This document shows positions 55,079-64,000 of a DNA stretch of 64,000 nt, piece after piece. The position numbers and the translations under genes are program-made. The stretch spans positions 248,001 to 312,000 of the forward strand of contig JAWNZC010000285.1 of NCBI GenBank assembly GCA_035771165.1, read 5' to 3'. The stretch's first letter is position 1. Every line of letters begins with the position of its first letter. This DNA comes from Paragorgia papillata. Taxonomy: Eukaryota; Cnidaria; Anthozoa; Scleralcyonacea; Coralliidae. The notes below the pieces were generated by a model. It did no database searches. It had not been told where the DNA came from and saw nothing but the letters and a program-made list of their open reading frames with translations.

Positions 55079-55243
55079 ATACTTACCTGACACGAGAGGT
55101 AATTTGATCAGCAAGGAAGTGCTCTCAGGACGAGACCCTCTCATTGCACTTCGACTGGGTTGACTCCTGCGATTACCCCAAATGTGGGTAGCTCGAGCGT
55201 ATAATTTCTGGTAGTGGGGACCTGCGTTCGCACTCATCCCCTT
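55079..55243 (+). ncRNA. U1: U1 snRNA (unit D)
   Basis: ATACTTACCTGACACGAGAG begins the gene. The remaining U1 blocks are as in unit B (CTGCGATTACC, CCAAATGTGGGTAGCTCGAG, ATAATTTCTGG), ending near CATCCCCTTA. Length is 165 nt. Confidence 0.95.
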
Positions 55244-55393
55244 ACAAGTAAAGCGAAATCAAAACATCGCCCGAACGAGCACACCACTTCGTCGAACATT
55301 CGATTTTACCGTTCTTCTGTTCGTCGTCGACCTCTCGTGCCACAACGCCGACAAACTCCTAGCTATAACAACAATATTTTTACCACTCCCAAT

Positions 55394-55513
55394 GTCTACG
55401 ACCAAACCACCGGGAAAGCACCGGTTCTCGTCCGATCACCGAAGTTAAGCCCCGTCGGGCGGGATTAGTACTTGGATGGGTGACCACCTGGGAATACCCC
55501 GTGTCGTAGACAC
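55394..55513 (+). rRNA. 5S: 5S rRNA (unit D)
   Basis: GTCTACGACCAAACCACC to GTGTCGTAGACACC, with CTTTTT terminator. The internal region GGATTAGTACTTGGATGGGT is intact apart from one G to A. Length is 120 nt. Confidence 0.95.
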
Positions 55514-55644
55514 CTTTTTCAAGTTTCTTCTTCTCCTTCTTCGCTCGGGCTTGGGCGTTTCGGCAACGTCCGCTGACCGAGCCCAACCACATCCTCGTTT
55601 TCGCTTCTTTTCGGACAAGACAAAAAATTTCGATTTTTTTCTTT

Positions 55645-55666
55645 ATCGCTTCTCGGCCTATCTGCT
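55645..55666 (+). ncRNA. U2: U2 snRNA nucleotides 1-22, cut by Keno-4
   Basis: ATCGCTTCTCGGCCTATCTG plus CT (TTGG changed to TCTG). The rest of this U2 lies beyond the window. Confidence 0.88.
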
Positions 55667-56207
55667 TTGAATCGATCGCTCTTCGAGTTCATCGACGAGT
55701 TCTACGAGTTATTCTATTAAGTAACTATAGTGGATCCATGCTTGGCACCGTGCTACGGGCCATAACACTATTACACTTCTTCGAGTTTTGACAACGCCGT
55801 TACGCCGTCCAGTGGTAGCACACGACCGTGCCTTCTTAGATGTTCTTGTTGGAACCTTTGTGCTCTCGTCGCCTGGTGGCTGGCTTTCTTTCCTGGCACC
55901 CTGTTTGGTGTCTCCTTGGCCTTGGGGCTCTGGTCGTTCTGGGCCTCTGGTTGGTTCGGACACCCGGTTTGCTGTCTCTCCGTACTCTCCTCGCGCCTTG
56001 GTGGGCGTCCAGTGCTGGATTCCTGCTTTGGCTGTTCTGGTTCTCTTGGTCTCCTCGTTGGTGACTTGCCTGGTCCGGACGTCCTTTGGAGTCGTGGTTC
56101 TTTTCCGCCTCTCCGTGGTTCCTCTGCCCTACTTGTTAGGGCTCGTAAGTTTTTTACTTTCTTCTTTCGTTTGTTTTCAAACGGTTTGTGCCACCCTTAG
56201 TGGAGTT

Positions 56208-58117
56208 ATGTCTTTCCCATACTCCAATCGCACGGTAAAGGCAACCCTTCCTGACCTTGCTCTGCGTGGGAAGCCTAAAGCCTCTGTCGAGGAACTGCAA
56301 CGCTTCTTCCACTCCGTGGTCGCCCCTGCGCCGCTGAGAGACTATTTTGCTTGCATCCAGCTCTTTTCCTCTACTGAGGTGCGCCTTGTGTTTGCCTCAC
56401 GAGCCAAGATGGAGGTTGTTTTAAGTATGGGTCTCACCTTCCGTACCCACCCCTTGGTGTTCACGTCCATGAACCCTTACATTAGGGTATCTGTGTCGAG
56501 GCTACCACATGGTATTCCTCTCTCACACGTTCAACTAGCCCTTAATTCTTATGGGTCAGATAGGGGGGTGAAACATGACGTGGTTAATGGTATTCCAAAT
56601 GGAACGATCTCCATTTGGATGAAATTAGATAAAGCCATCCCTTCCCGTATTCGTATAGGTGGTCATGAATGTCTAATTTGGTATCATGGCCAGATTAGGA
56701 CCTGTTTTTGTTGCCGTTTGGTGGAACATGTTTCTAAGAACTGTCCTGACCGGAATCGGCTTGGTGCCGGGGCTTCCCCCGGTTTGGCGCAGGATCTCCC
56801 TGCTCCTCAGCAGGTAGGGGAAGTCGTTCCCCCTTCCTCTTTTGCTGGTGCGGTTTCTCACCCCCGCCAGGGCCGCCCTGCTTTTCCTTCGGAATTGCTT
56901 GCTGCCGAGGCTGAAGCTGTCAATACAGCTCAAGCTGCGGCTGAGTCCGAGGTTGCGGCTGCTGCTGCTGCTGCTGCTGCTGCCGCCACCGACACCGCTG
57001 TAGGTACTGCGCCTTCAGCCATTGGGGTCTCTGCCGAGAGTCCTTACCCGATCTGGGATTAGACACTACCGGCATTCTTGGGCAGGATAATGCCCCCCTT
57101 CCTTCTGGAGCTGACCAAGTCGCTGAGACATCTGTGGTCACTCCGCCAGCCCCCGTGTCTCAGGATGAGACTGATTTGGGTGCCGATTTGGGTGGTCTAT
57201 CCCAGGCGTCCAGTCTAGGCCCTTCCATTGGGTCTGAGCCTTCTGCAGCTGAGCCTTCTGGAGCCGACCAGGTCGCTGCGACATTCGTGGCCCCACTGCC
57301 AGCTTCTACTTCTCAAGAAGCGATTGATTTGGGTGTTGCTTCGGATGGTCTTTCTCAGACCTCCAACCCAGGCCCTTCCTTTGGAACTGCGCTTGCACAG
57401 CTGTTTCGGGACACGTCAACGCCAGACGTTCTTCCTGCGCCCTTCTCCATGGGTAGTGACGGTCCTTCCTTACCCGAGGGTGGGACGACAACGGTCAGGC
57501 AGTCGTTTCATCTGGTTTGGCCCGATGAGCAACCTGCAGAAGATTCCAAGGCTTACCAAACATCATTGCCCGTAAGCCTGGTTCTTAACCCCGATGGTGT
57601 TGACAAGCCGGTTGACTTTGTTGCGTCTGCGGGTATTTGCCTAAACGCCCAGTAAGAATAGACCCGAAACCCGTAAGGTTTTTCCTAAAATTAGCGACTC
57701 CCTCGCTAATGCTCGCGTCGGTCGGGGGTCTACTGAAGACCTTTCGTCCCTTTCTCAGGGTTCGGGCCCATCTGTCCCAATAACGGAGGAGTTGGGTTCC
57801 GTTCCCCCTTCGCCATCTTCTTCCGTGGGTCCACCACTCCGGAAGCGCACCCACCCCACTTTGGTAACCGGTAGGCGCAAGATGGCTCGTCGCTCCCGGC
57901 ATGCTCAGTGTTCGACTACTCGGACACCCCCGTGGATGACTCCGTATGCTCTACGGATGTTGGACTTGAAGATTCCAGCCCCTGTCAAGTTGGCTTATCG
58001 GCCTCTCGAAATTTAATTTTAGACCGTGATTCCCGCGATTGCCTAAAGGCTGCGCCGCGCGTCCTTGCTGCGCGCCCAGTTCTAAAGGGTTCCAACGTCT
58101 CGTTCACGTACCTTTGA
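56208..58117 (+). pseudogene. Keno-4 ORF1 (zinc knuckle, poly-Ala tract)
   Basis: MSFPYSNRTVKATLPDLALR opens 284 intact residues including the knuckle CFCCRLVEHVSKNC (56703-56744) and a GCT-repeat-coded alanine tract near 56955-56990. A TAG at 57060-57062 follows SPYPIWD. The Ser/Pro-rich tail continues in another frame (57134-57655), with the repeated LGxDLGGLSQ/LGVASDGLSQ motif, and beyond. The frame is open to SFTYL at 58117. Confidence 0.75.
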
Positions 58118-58206
58118 TTCTTCCCAAGAGCTTTTCTCTGGGAAGGAGTCCTCGTGACAACCTTTCGGTTGTTTTGGTTTCTCTTGTTTGTTTTTCTCTT
58201 GCCAAA

Positions 58207-59474
58207 ATGGCTTTAAAAATCATCACCCTGAATGTTCAGGGCCTTCGGTCTCTTGAACATCGCCAAACTTTAATTTCTTGGCTCAATTGCTTTGGGCCTG
58301 ATGTCATTTGTTTGCAGGAAACGCATGCGATCACGGAGATGGAATTCGAATACTGGTTTTCTAAGAATAATTTATGTATAAATAATATTAAGTATAAGTA
58401 TAAATGTGTGTCCTCCCCCGGGGCGACGCGTAGTTGTGGTGTTGCTCTATTTTGTTTCATCCTTGCCTCTCTTGTCCATCGGTGGCGAGACGAGGAGGGT
58501 CGTTTGGTCGTTGCGGAATTTTGCAGAGACAACCTCAACTTCCAAGTTGCATGTTTGTATGGGCCAAACAACAAGGGCGACGGGGCTGCTTTCTTCGAGT
58601 CCTTCTACCAAACCTGATCGGTTTTGCTGTAATCCTACCTCCCCTTGGCCCTATAATTGGTCGACAAGTCTGGCGGACTTGATGTCAGCGTATGACCTTT
58701 GCGATGTCTGGCGGTTCTTCTACCCAGTTGCTCGCGAGTATACCTGGCACCGGCCGAATGGCGCTCAAGGGTCTCGGCTCGATATGATTTGGCTACCTTC
58801 GCGGTATCTGGGCCTCGTCGAATCAGTAGGGATCTTTCCCTTTTTCCGCTCGGATCATTCCTACGTGTATCTCGAGATCGGCTTACCTTTTGCGGTCAAA
58901 CGCGGTAAAGGCTTGTGGAAACTAAACACTTCCCACCTGAAAGATGAAGCCTTCTGTAGCGACATTGCTAAATTTTGGACAGATTGGCGCTCTGATAAGG
59001 GGCGTTTCCTATCTCTCTCTTCTTGGTGGGACGCGGGAAAAGCCCGCCTGAAAGGTTTGATCTGTCGCTTGTCGCGCGCATCGTCCCGTGCAAAACGTCG
59101 CTCAATCGAGACATTAAACGACTCAGTCTCCGCTATTCAAAGCCGCATTAACAACGGCGAACATCTCCCTGGCCTTTCAGAGGCTGCTAAAGCGAACTTG
59201 GCCCCTGAGCTTCTGACGGAAGTGAAGGGGGCTCAGGTACGTCCACATGTGCAGTGGGCAGAGGAAGGAGAGGCCTCAACGGCCTATTTCCTGCGCCAAG
59301 AAACTATCAAGGGTCAGCAGCGGCTCATCGGTCGCATTCGCCGCCCTGATGGCTCTATTGCCGATTCCACACCGGACATCCTCGGTGTGTGGTGGGATTT
59401 TTACTACGGTGTGTTCTCCTCCCAACATCTGGAGGTTGAGGAGCAAGAGCTCTTTCTGAATAGTCTCGAGCGTA
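58207..59474 (+). pseudogene. Keno-4 ORF2, endonuclease and RT N-terminus, truncated
   Basis: MALKIITLNVQGLRSLEHRQ starts well, with LQETHAITEMEF. At about 58613 text jumps from FFESFYQT to DRFCCNPTSP in another frame: roughly 90 bp that should encode the catalytic GDFN are deleted. The frame then reads openly (FFRSDHSYVYLEIGLPFAVK, EGEASTAYFLRQETIKGQQR) until the Polinton end at 59475. Confidence 0.82.
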
Positions 59475-59745
59475 AGTAGATGACCCCCCCCCATTCACCG
59501 TAACAAAGGGATGCCGCCTCATTAATATTCAGCGTGACTCACGCACCGTGACTCACGCATGACTCACGCCTGTGACATGATTGGGCAAGATTGGAATAAT
59601 TATAGTATACATGAAGCTATATAAGCTCGGTGATTTCGTATTGTTGTTACTTTTCCTAAAGTGTTTTACCTGTGGAATTTACTATCTGCGATATAGCGTT
59701 TTCTTGGGAGATATTTTCGAAGTCTTTTTATTGTCTGATTTTAAG

Positions 59746-59842
59746 GTAAGATGTTTTGGACTTATTCGTTTTATATTGCTTGGCGACGTTCACTATTTAT
59801 GTATTTTATCAGAGTTTAATATACGTTTTGTTTCATTGACAG
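59746..59842 (+). other. Probable 5' UTR intron of the small Polinton gene
   Basis: GTAAGATG to TTCATTGACAG, 97 bp, placing the acceptor two bases before the ATG at 59845. The sequence is T-rich. Transcript data would be needed to confirm it. Confidence 0.5.
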
Positions 59843-59844
59843 CA

Positions 59845-60246
59845 ATGGATCTTATCGATGTAATCAAAGGTTGTACAACCGTCGAAGAAATTGAGGCGCT
59901 GGAATGGCTGTTTGATTTCGAAGAGAGGCATAAGGAAGCAGCCTTATTGCAATGTATTACTATATTGTCGAATGCCTTGGAGCGTGATTTGGAGAACGAA
60001 CGTTGTGGGATTTCTACGGTGTTAATGGATGGTTGGTCGGACGAGCAACGCGAATCCTTCAAGCGAGATTGGAACGATGATTCGTTTATGGCCGAGATAG
60101 ACGATATCCCCGGCGGTCAGGCCCCCAAACCGGCGATACCCTCGTTAATGGATGGTTGGTCGAACGAGCAACACGAATCCTTCAGAATGGAATGGAACGA
60201 CGATTCATTTATGGCCGAACTAGAGGATATTTCTGATGTCTGGTGA
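59845..60246 (+). CDS. Small Polinton protein with a duplicated 29-residue module
   Basis: The start is the ATG right after a probable acceptor (TTTCATTGACAG at 59842). A donor AAG/GTAAGA at 59745/59746 gives a 97-bp 5' UTR intron. The 133-residue product has a helical N-terminal part (MDLIDVIKGCTTVEEIEALE) and two copies of LMDGWS-EQ-ESF---WNDDSF followed by MAE-(D/E)DI, separated by GGQAPKPAIPS. It is acidic. I do not recognise it. Its stop TGA (60244-60246) overlaps the polymerase ATG at 60236, so both may come from one mRNA. Confidence 0.65.
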   Translation: MDLIDVIKGCTTVEEIEALEWLFDFEERHKEAALLQCITILSNALERDLENERCGISTVLMDGWSDEQRESFKRDWNDDSFMAEIDDIPGGQAPKPAIPSLMDGWSNEQHESFRMEWNDDSFMAELEDISDVW

Positions 60247-63200
60247 ACCGTCGATACCCGAGGTATCTATCCAGAACGGAGAAGGAAGCCGAAAACGAAC
60301 CGCTAAACCAAGTACGGAATCAATACCAAGTAAGAGATCTAAAACTGTTCCATTATTTACGATAAAATCTGTTAAGCAAGTACGCGTGAAAAAGTTTAAG
60401 ACCACAGGCCTTGATTATCGTGTTCAGTTTGGCGATTTACAAGTCCAAGGTTTGCCTGATGTCCTGAGGCAATTACATCATGTGTTTGAAAGCCTACTCG
60501 ATCGTGTTACCGATGGTATTGCTATGCATGATCAAGTCAGGTTTATTATGCATTCTCCCCAGCTTGAATATCCCATTTCATTAGCATTTATGTCTCGTGA
60601 GAGATTAACCGTCGAGAGAATCTTGGCCGAGATCGAAAGAGTAATTCAGTCGAACGATTCGTTTAAGCTAGACGATTCGATTACCGTCAATATAATCCAT
60701 GTTGAGATGCCATACGGCGGAACGGGAAGAAAGCGTAAGATTGCTAACCTAGATAAATATCTTACACGGAAACACTGTATCGTTCGTATTCAGAATAAAG
60801 ACGATCTATGTCTTAGTAGGGCCATCGTCGTCGCGAAAGCCAAAGTTGACAACGACGAGAGATACTCTTACATAAGCGAGTCTCGGGGAGCTTTACAAGG
60901 TGACCTTGCTCACGAACTACATGAAAATTCCGGCGTACCACTCGGACAGTGCGGTATCGAAGAAGTGAAAAAGTTTCAAGCTTATTTGACCGATTATCAG
61001 ATAAACATTGTCTCGAAAGAACATCTGAATGCTCTTATTTACTCGGGTCCTGAGGCACCGAAGCGTATTTATCTCTACGCCCATGATAACCACTATGACG
61101 TAATTACTAGTATGCCAGCTTTCCTCGCTCGTAAGAAGTACTGCCACGTATGTAAGAAAGGTTATGATAACATCGAAGATCATATCTGCGGAGATACGTG
61201 CAAGTTATGCCATACACAAAACTGTCCGATAACGAACTGGGTATTTTGCGAAGATTGCGGCCGGTTTTTCAAGAGCCAGGAATGTTTCGATCGGCATAAA
61301 GCAGCGGTAGGTGATAAGCGATCAATTTGCACATCCGTTGTGAAATGTCAACACTGCAACCATGTGGTGAGGAGAGCTAACGAACAGCCTGAGAAACACA
61401 ATTGCGGACTTGTTCGATGTACCGTATGCCAGCAATACGTAGATCCCGAGGATCACCAATGTTATATTCAACCGGCAAAGAAAAGAAAAACTACTCAACA
61501 AACGCGATCGGACACGAATGATTTAGTAGATGATGAGGCGGAAGTTGGGGCAGACGAGAATGAAGACGACGGGGGCGAGGGAGGTTACAATCAATTGTTG
61601 TTTTTCGACTTTGAATGTATACAAGAAGGCGGCGAACACATACCGAATTTATGCGTTGTCCACGACGAAAGCGGTCAAGAGTGGGTGTTTAGCGGCGCAA
61701 ACACACGGGACGAATTTTGCGAGTGGGTATTTCAAGAGAACAACTCCGGCAGTATAGTGATGGCTCATAATTTCCAGGGATATGATGGTTATTTCATTCT
61801 CCAAAATTTGCATAAGAATGGTTTGGTACCCGAAGTTATTATGAACGGTGCAAAGATTTTAACACTAAATGTTCCTGCATTGAATATCAAGTTTGTTGAT
61901 TCGCTATGTTTTATCCCTATGAAACTAGCAAGCTTTCCGAAAACATTTGGTTTGAACGAACTTTCCAAAGGTTACTTTCCACATCACTTCAACACCGAAA
62001 CCAACCAAGACTACCGAGGCCCCCTACCCGACGCAAGCTATTACGATCCGGACGGAATGGCTCCTGAAGACCGTACAAAATTTTACCAGTGGTACAATAA
62101 CCTGAGAGCCAACGAATATGTATTTGATTTTCAACAAGAAATTTTAAAGTATTGTCGATCAGACGTTGACATCCTCCGGACGTGTTGTCTTGAATTTCGC
62201 GAACTGTTTCGATCTGTTACCGACATTGATCCGTTTGAAAATTGTCTTACAATTGCTTCAGCATGCAACCTAGTATTTCGAAAGAACTTTCTTCGTGAAG
62301 AATCGATTGCTGTAATTCCTCCACATGGTTATAGACCTCGCGATAAACAGTCGGTTATTGCTCTAAAGTGGTTAGCGTACACTGCCCAAAGCAATAACAT
62401 CTCCATTCGTCACTCTCGAAATTTTGGCGAGCAACGTATCGGCCAGTATCGTGTTGATGGTTATCATGCAGAGTCAAACACCGTTTACGAGCTCCATGGG
62501 TGTTTCTGGCACGGCTGCGTCTCTTGTTACGCCCGAGACACCGTTAACCCCGTCAGTCAACAAACCATGCAGGATTTACATCAGCGCACGCTCGAAAAAA
62601 TGCGTTTTCTAAAACGACAAGGTTACAACGTGATTGAGATGTGGGAGTGCGACTTGAAACGTCAACTCGAAGCAAACTCGGACATGAAAACGTATTTCGT
62701 TAATTTTTAAATTTCTGAGCCTCTCGAACCCAGACACGGACTGTACGGGGGGCGCACCAACGCGGCGAAGTTATTTCATCAATGCCAACAAGACGAGCAA
62801 ATTCATTATGTGGACTTTTCAAGTTTGTATCCCTGGACGAATAAGTACTGTTCATATCCAGTGGGCCATCCTGAGATTATCACCGAGAACTTTGGCGATA
62901 TCACAGAGTATTTCGGTTTGGTTAAATGTACCGTTCTCCCCCCACGTGGTCTTTACCATCCGGTTCTACCGTATCGTGCTCACGGAAAGCTTATGTTCCC
63001 GCTGTGCCAAACTTGTGCTGACGGATTGAACCAGGAGCAATGCACCCATACAGACCAGGAGCGTGCAATTCAGGGTACTTGGGTAACCAATGAATTAGAG
63101 AAAGCTTTGGAGAAAGGATATCGGTTGATCAGAATACACGAAGTGTGGCATTTTCCCCAACAGAGCAACGAGCTATTCAAGGACTACATCGACACATTCC

Positions 63201-64000
63201 CGAAGATCAAGCAGGAATCCAGTGGTTATCCAGAGGGCTGCGACACCGAGGACAAGAAGCAGCAGTATATCGACGAGTACAGTCAACGAGAGGGTATTCT
63301 CATGGATCGTACAAAAATTGCGAAAAATCCTGGACTCCGTGCTTTGGCGAACTCTTTTTGGGGTGAGTACAAATATTGTAATAAATATCATAAATTTATT
63401 AGAGAGAGCGCGCGCATTAATCTTGTTGATAGATATTGATTTTTGTTTTGTTTTGCAGGGAAGTTTGCGCAGAGAACCAACATGACTAAAGTAAAGCTCA
63501 TCACAGATCCGCAAGAGTATTTCGACATGTTGACGGCCGACGAAATAGAAGTGATCGATGCTTCGTTTGTGAGTGATGATGTCATAGAGCTACGATATGA
63601 ACACAAAGATAACTACATCGAACCGAATGCCAGACCAACGTGGTGATTGCTGCTTTCACAACTGCTCATGCCCGGTTAAAGCTCTACAGCACGTTGGAAC
63701 AGCTCGGAGAAAGAGTTCTATATTACGACACGGACTCTGTGATTTACGTGAGTAAACCAGGAGAGCCAGAACCGGAGACAGGCGTCTATTTGGGCGAATT
63801 GACGGACGAGCTAGATGGTGGTCATATCACGACTTTCGTTTCTGGGGGTCCTAAGAATTACGCGTATGAAATGAACAATGGTAAAACGTGTTGTAAGATA
63901 CGAGGTATAACTTTAAATTTCCAAACATTGGAGAAAATTAATTTTAATGTTATGTGTGATCTCGTGTATCTTAATATCCTGTGTGATATGGAAAGCACAG
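60236..64000 (+). pseudogene. Protein-primed family B DNA polymerase of the Polinton (stop and frameshift, 3' end outside window)
   Basis: Domains in order: an N-terminal region with a basic stretch (RKRTAKPSTESIPSKRSK); a Cys/His-rich zinc cluster at about residues 301-425; an acidic linker; the 3'-5' exonuclease with FDFECIQ (D458), AHNFQGYD (from about 510) and YCRSDVD (639-645); an endonuclease-like insert with ELHGCFWHGC; and the palm motifs DFSSLYP (D at 62813), NSFWG (63350-63362) and YYDTDSV (63721-63741). A TAA at 62708-62710 interrupts the otherwise continuous frame, and a one-base loss near 63632 shifts it. A 96-bp intron lies in motif B. Catalytic residues remain, so inactivation seems recent. 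Confidence 0.83.
63363..63458 (+). other. Intron within polymerase motif B
   Basis: The donor GTGAGTAC follows the first base of the glycine codon of NSFWG, and the acceptor TTTTGTTTTGCAG precedes GGAAGTTTGCG. Splicing joins the expected glycine and lysine of motif B in frame (phase 1). Its length, 96 bp, resembles the other intron in this element. Confidence 0.85.

Larger units (their letters stand above)
55667..59474 (+). mobile_element. Keno-4: Tx1-clade retrotransposon in U2, interrupted by a Polinton
   Basis: The leader (55667-56207) has ATAGTGGATCCATGCTTGG and CATAACACTATTAC, matching the shared Keno leader blocks. ORF1 and the ORF2 endonuclease are present. The copy breaks off in the RT N-terminal region after LFLNSLER where the Polinton starts. 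The remainder is outside the window. Confidence 0.87.
59475..64000 (+). mobile_element. Polinton/Maverick element, left end and polymerase, cut by window
   Basis: It begins AGTAGATGACCCCCC, fitting the AG start of Polinton termini, followed by AAAGGGATGCCGCCTCATTA, also found at 16093. Repeated GTGACTCACGC words lie at about 59534-59570. It encodes a small protein and a protein-primed family B DNA polymerase. Integrase, ATPase and capsid genes, if present, would lie to the right. The right end and 6-bp target duplication cannot be checked. Confidence 0.82.

Noticed and set aside
62690..62720. Stop codon TAA at 62708 read as an intron boundary or alternative code
   Set aside because: The frame continues unchanged after the stop and no donor or acceptor fits. 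A second lesion near 63632 makes ordinary decay the simpler reading.

Overview
This window is animal (metazoan) nuclear DNA. It holds spliceosomal RNA genes, 5S rRNA genes, spliced transposon genes and many animal-type retrotransposons and DNA transposons. Several families resemble those common in marine invertebrates such as cnidarians, but I cannot name the species. No host protein-coding gene is evident. Almost everything is either a small-RNA gene array or mobile DNA inserted into it.

The backbone is a tandem array whose native unit is about 1.08 kb: U2 snRNA, a 108-nt exon-like module, U1 snRNA, 5S rRNA, then the next U2, all on the + strand. Four spacers (units A-D) are visible, at about 4.5-5.2, 22.6-23.6, 39.2-40.1 and 54.6-55.6 kb. 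Unit A has lost its 5S gene. Every U2 gene in the window is split by non-LTR retrotransposons, which stretches the unit to 15-18 kb.

Two unrelated target-specific families use the same gene. A Tx1-clade element with an apurinic endonuclease (Keno-like) sits between U2 nucleotides 22 and 23 in units A-D. A restriction-like-endonuclease element (Utopia-like) sits after U2 nucleotide 59 and duplicates 21 bp. Two U2 genes carry both: U2(1-22) / Keno / U2(23-59) / Utopia / U2(39-end). Layout: Utopia-1 (1-4512), unit A, Keno-1 (5225-15945), Utopia-2 (15980-22578, an RT-less derivative), unit B, Keno-2 (23647-29720), Utopia-3 (29758-39226), unit C, Keno-3 (40168-54587), unit D, Keno-4 (55667 to about 59474).

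These elements are themselves hosts for further insertions. Keno-1 holds a 4.3-kb fold-back hAT-like element with an 8-bp target duplication and a nested MITE. Utopia-2 holds a Polinton-end-like insert with large purine/pyrimidine repeats, and a MULE-like element with minisatellite termini and a 9-bp duplication. Utopia-3 holds a CR1-like LINE. Keno-3 holds a 7.8-kb long-TIR DNA transposon encoding a CXC-domain protein; that transposon contains a LINE with a 2A peptide, which in turn is split by a hAT MITE. Keno-4 is interrupted by a Polinton/Maverick element whose family B DNA polymerase runs off the window.

Nearly all coding regions carry frameshifts, stops or deletions. The best preserved are the Utopia-1 C-terminal 551 codons, the Keno-2 endonuclease and RT segments, and the Polinton genes. 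Family names (Keno, Utopia, Tx1, CR1, hAT, MULE, Polinton) come from recognised motifs and target sites, not from database comparison.
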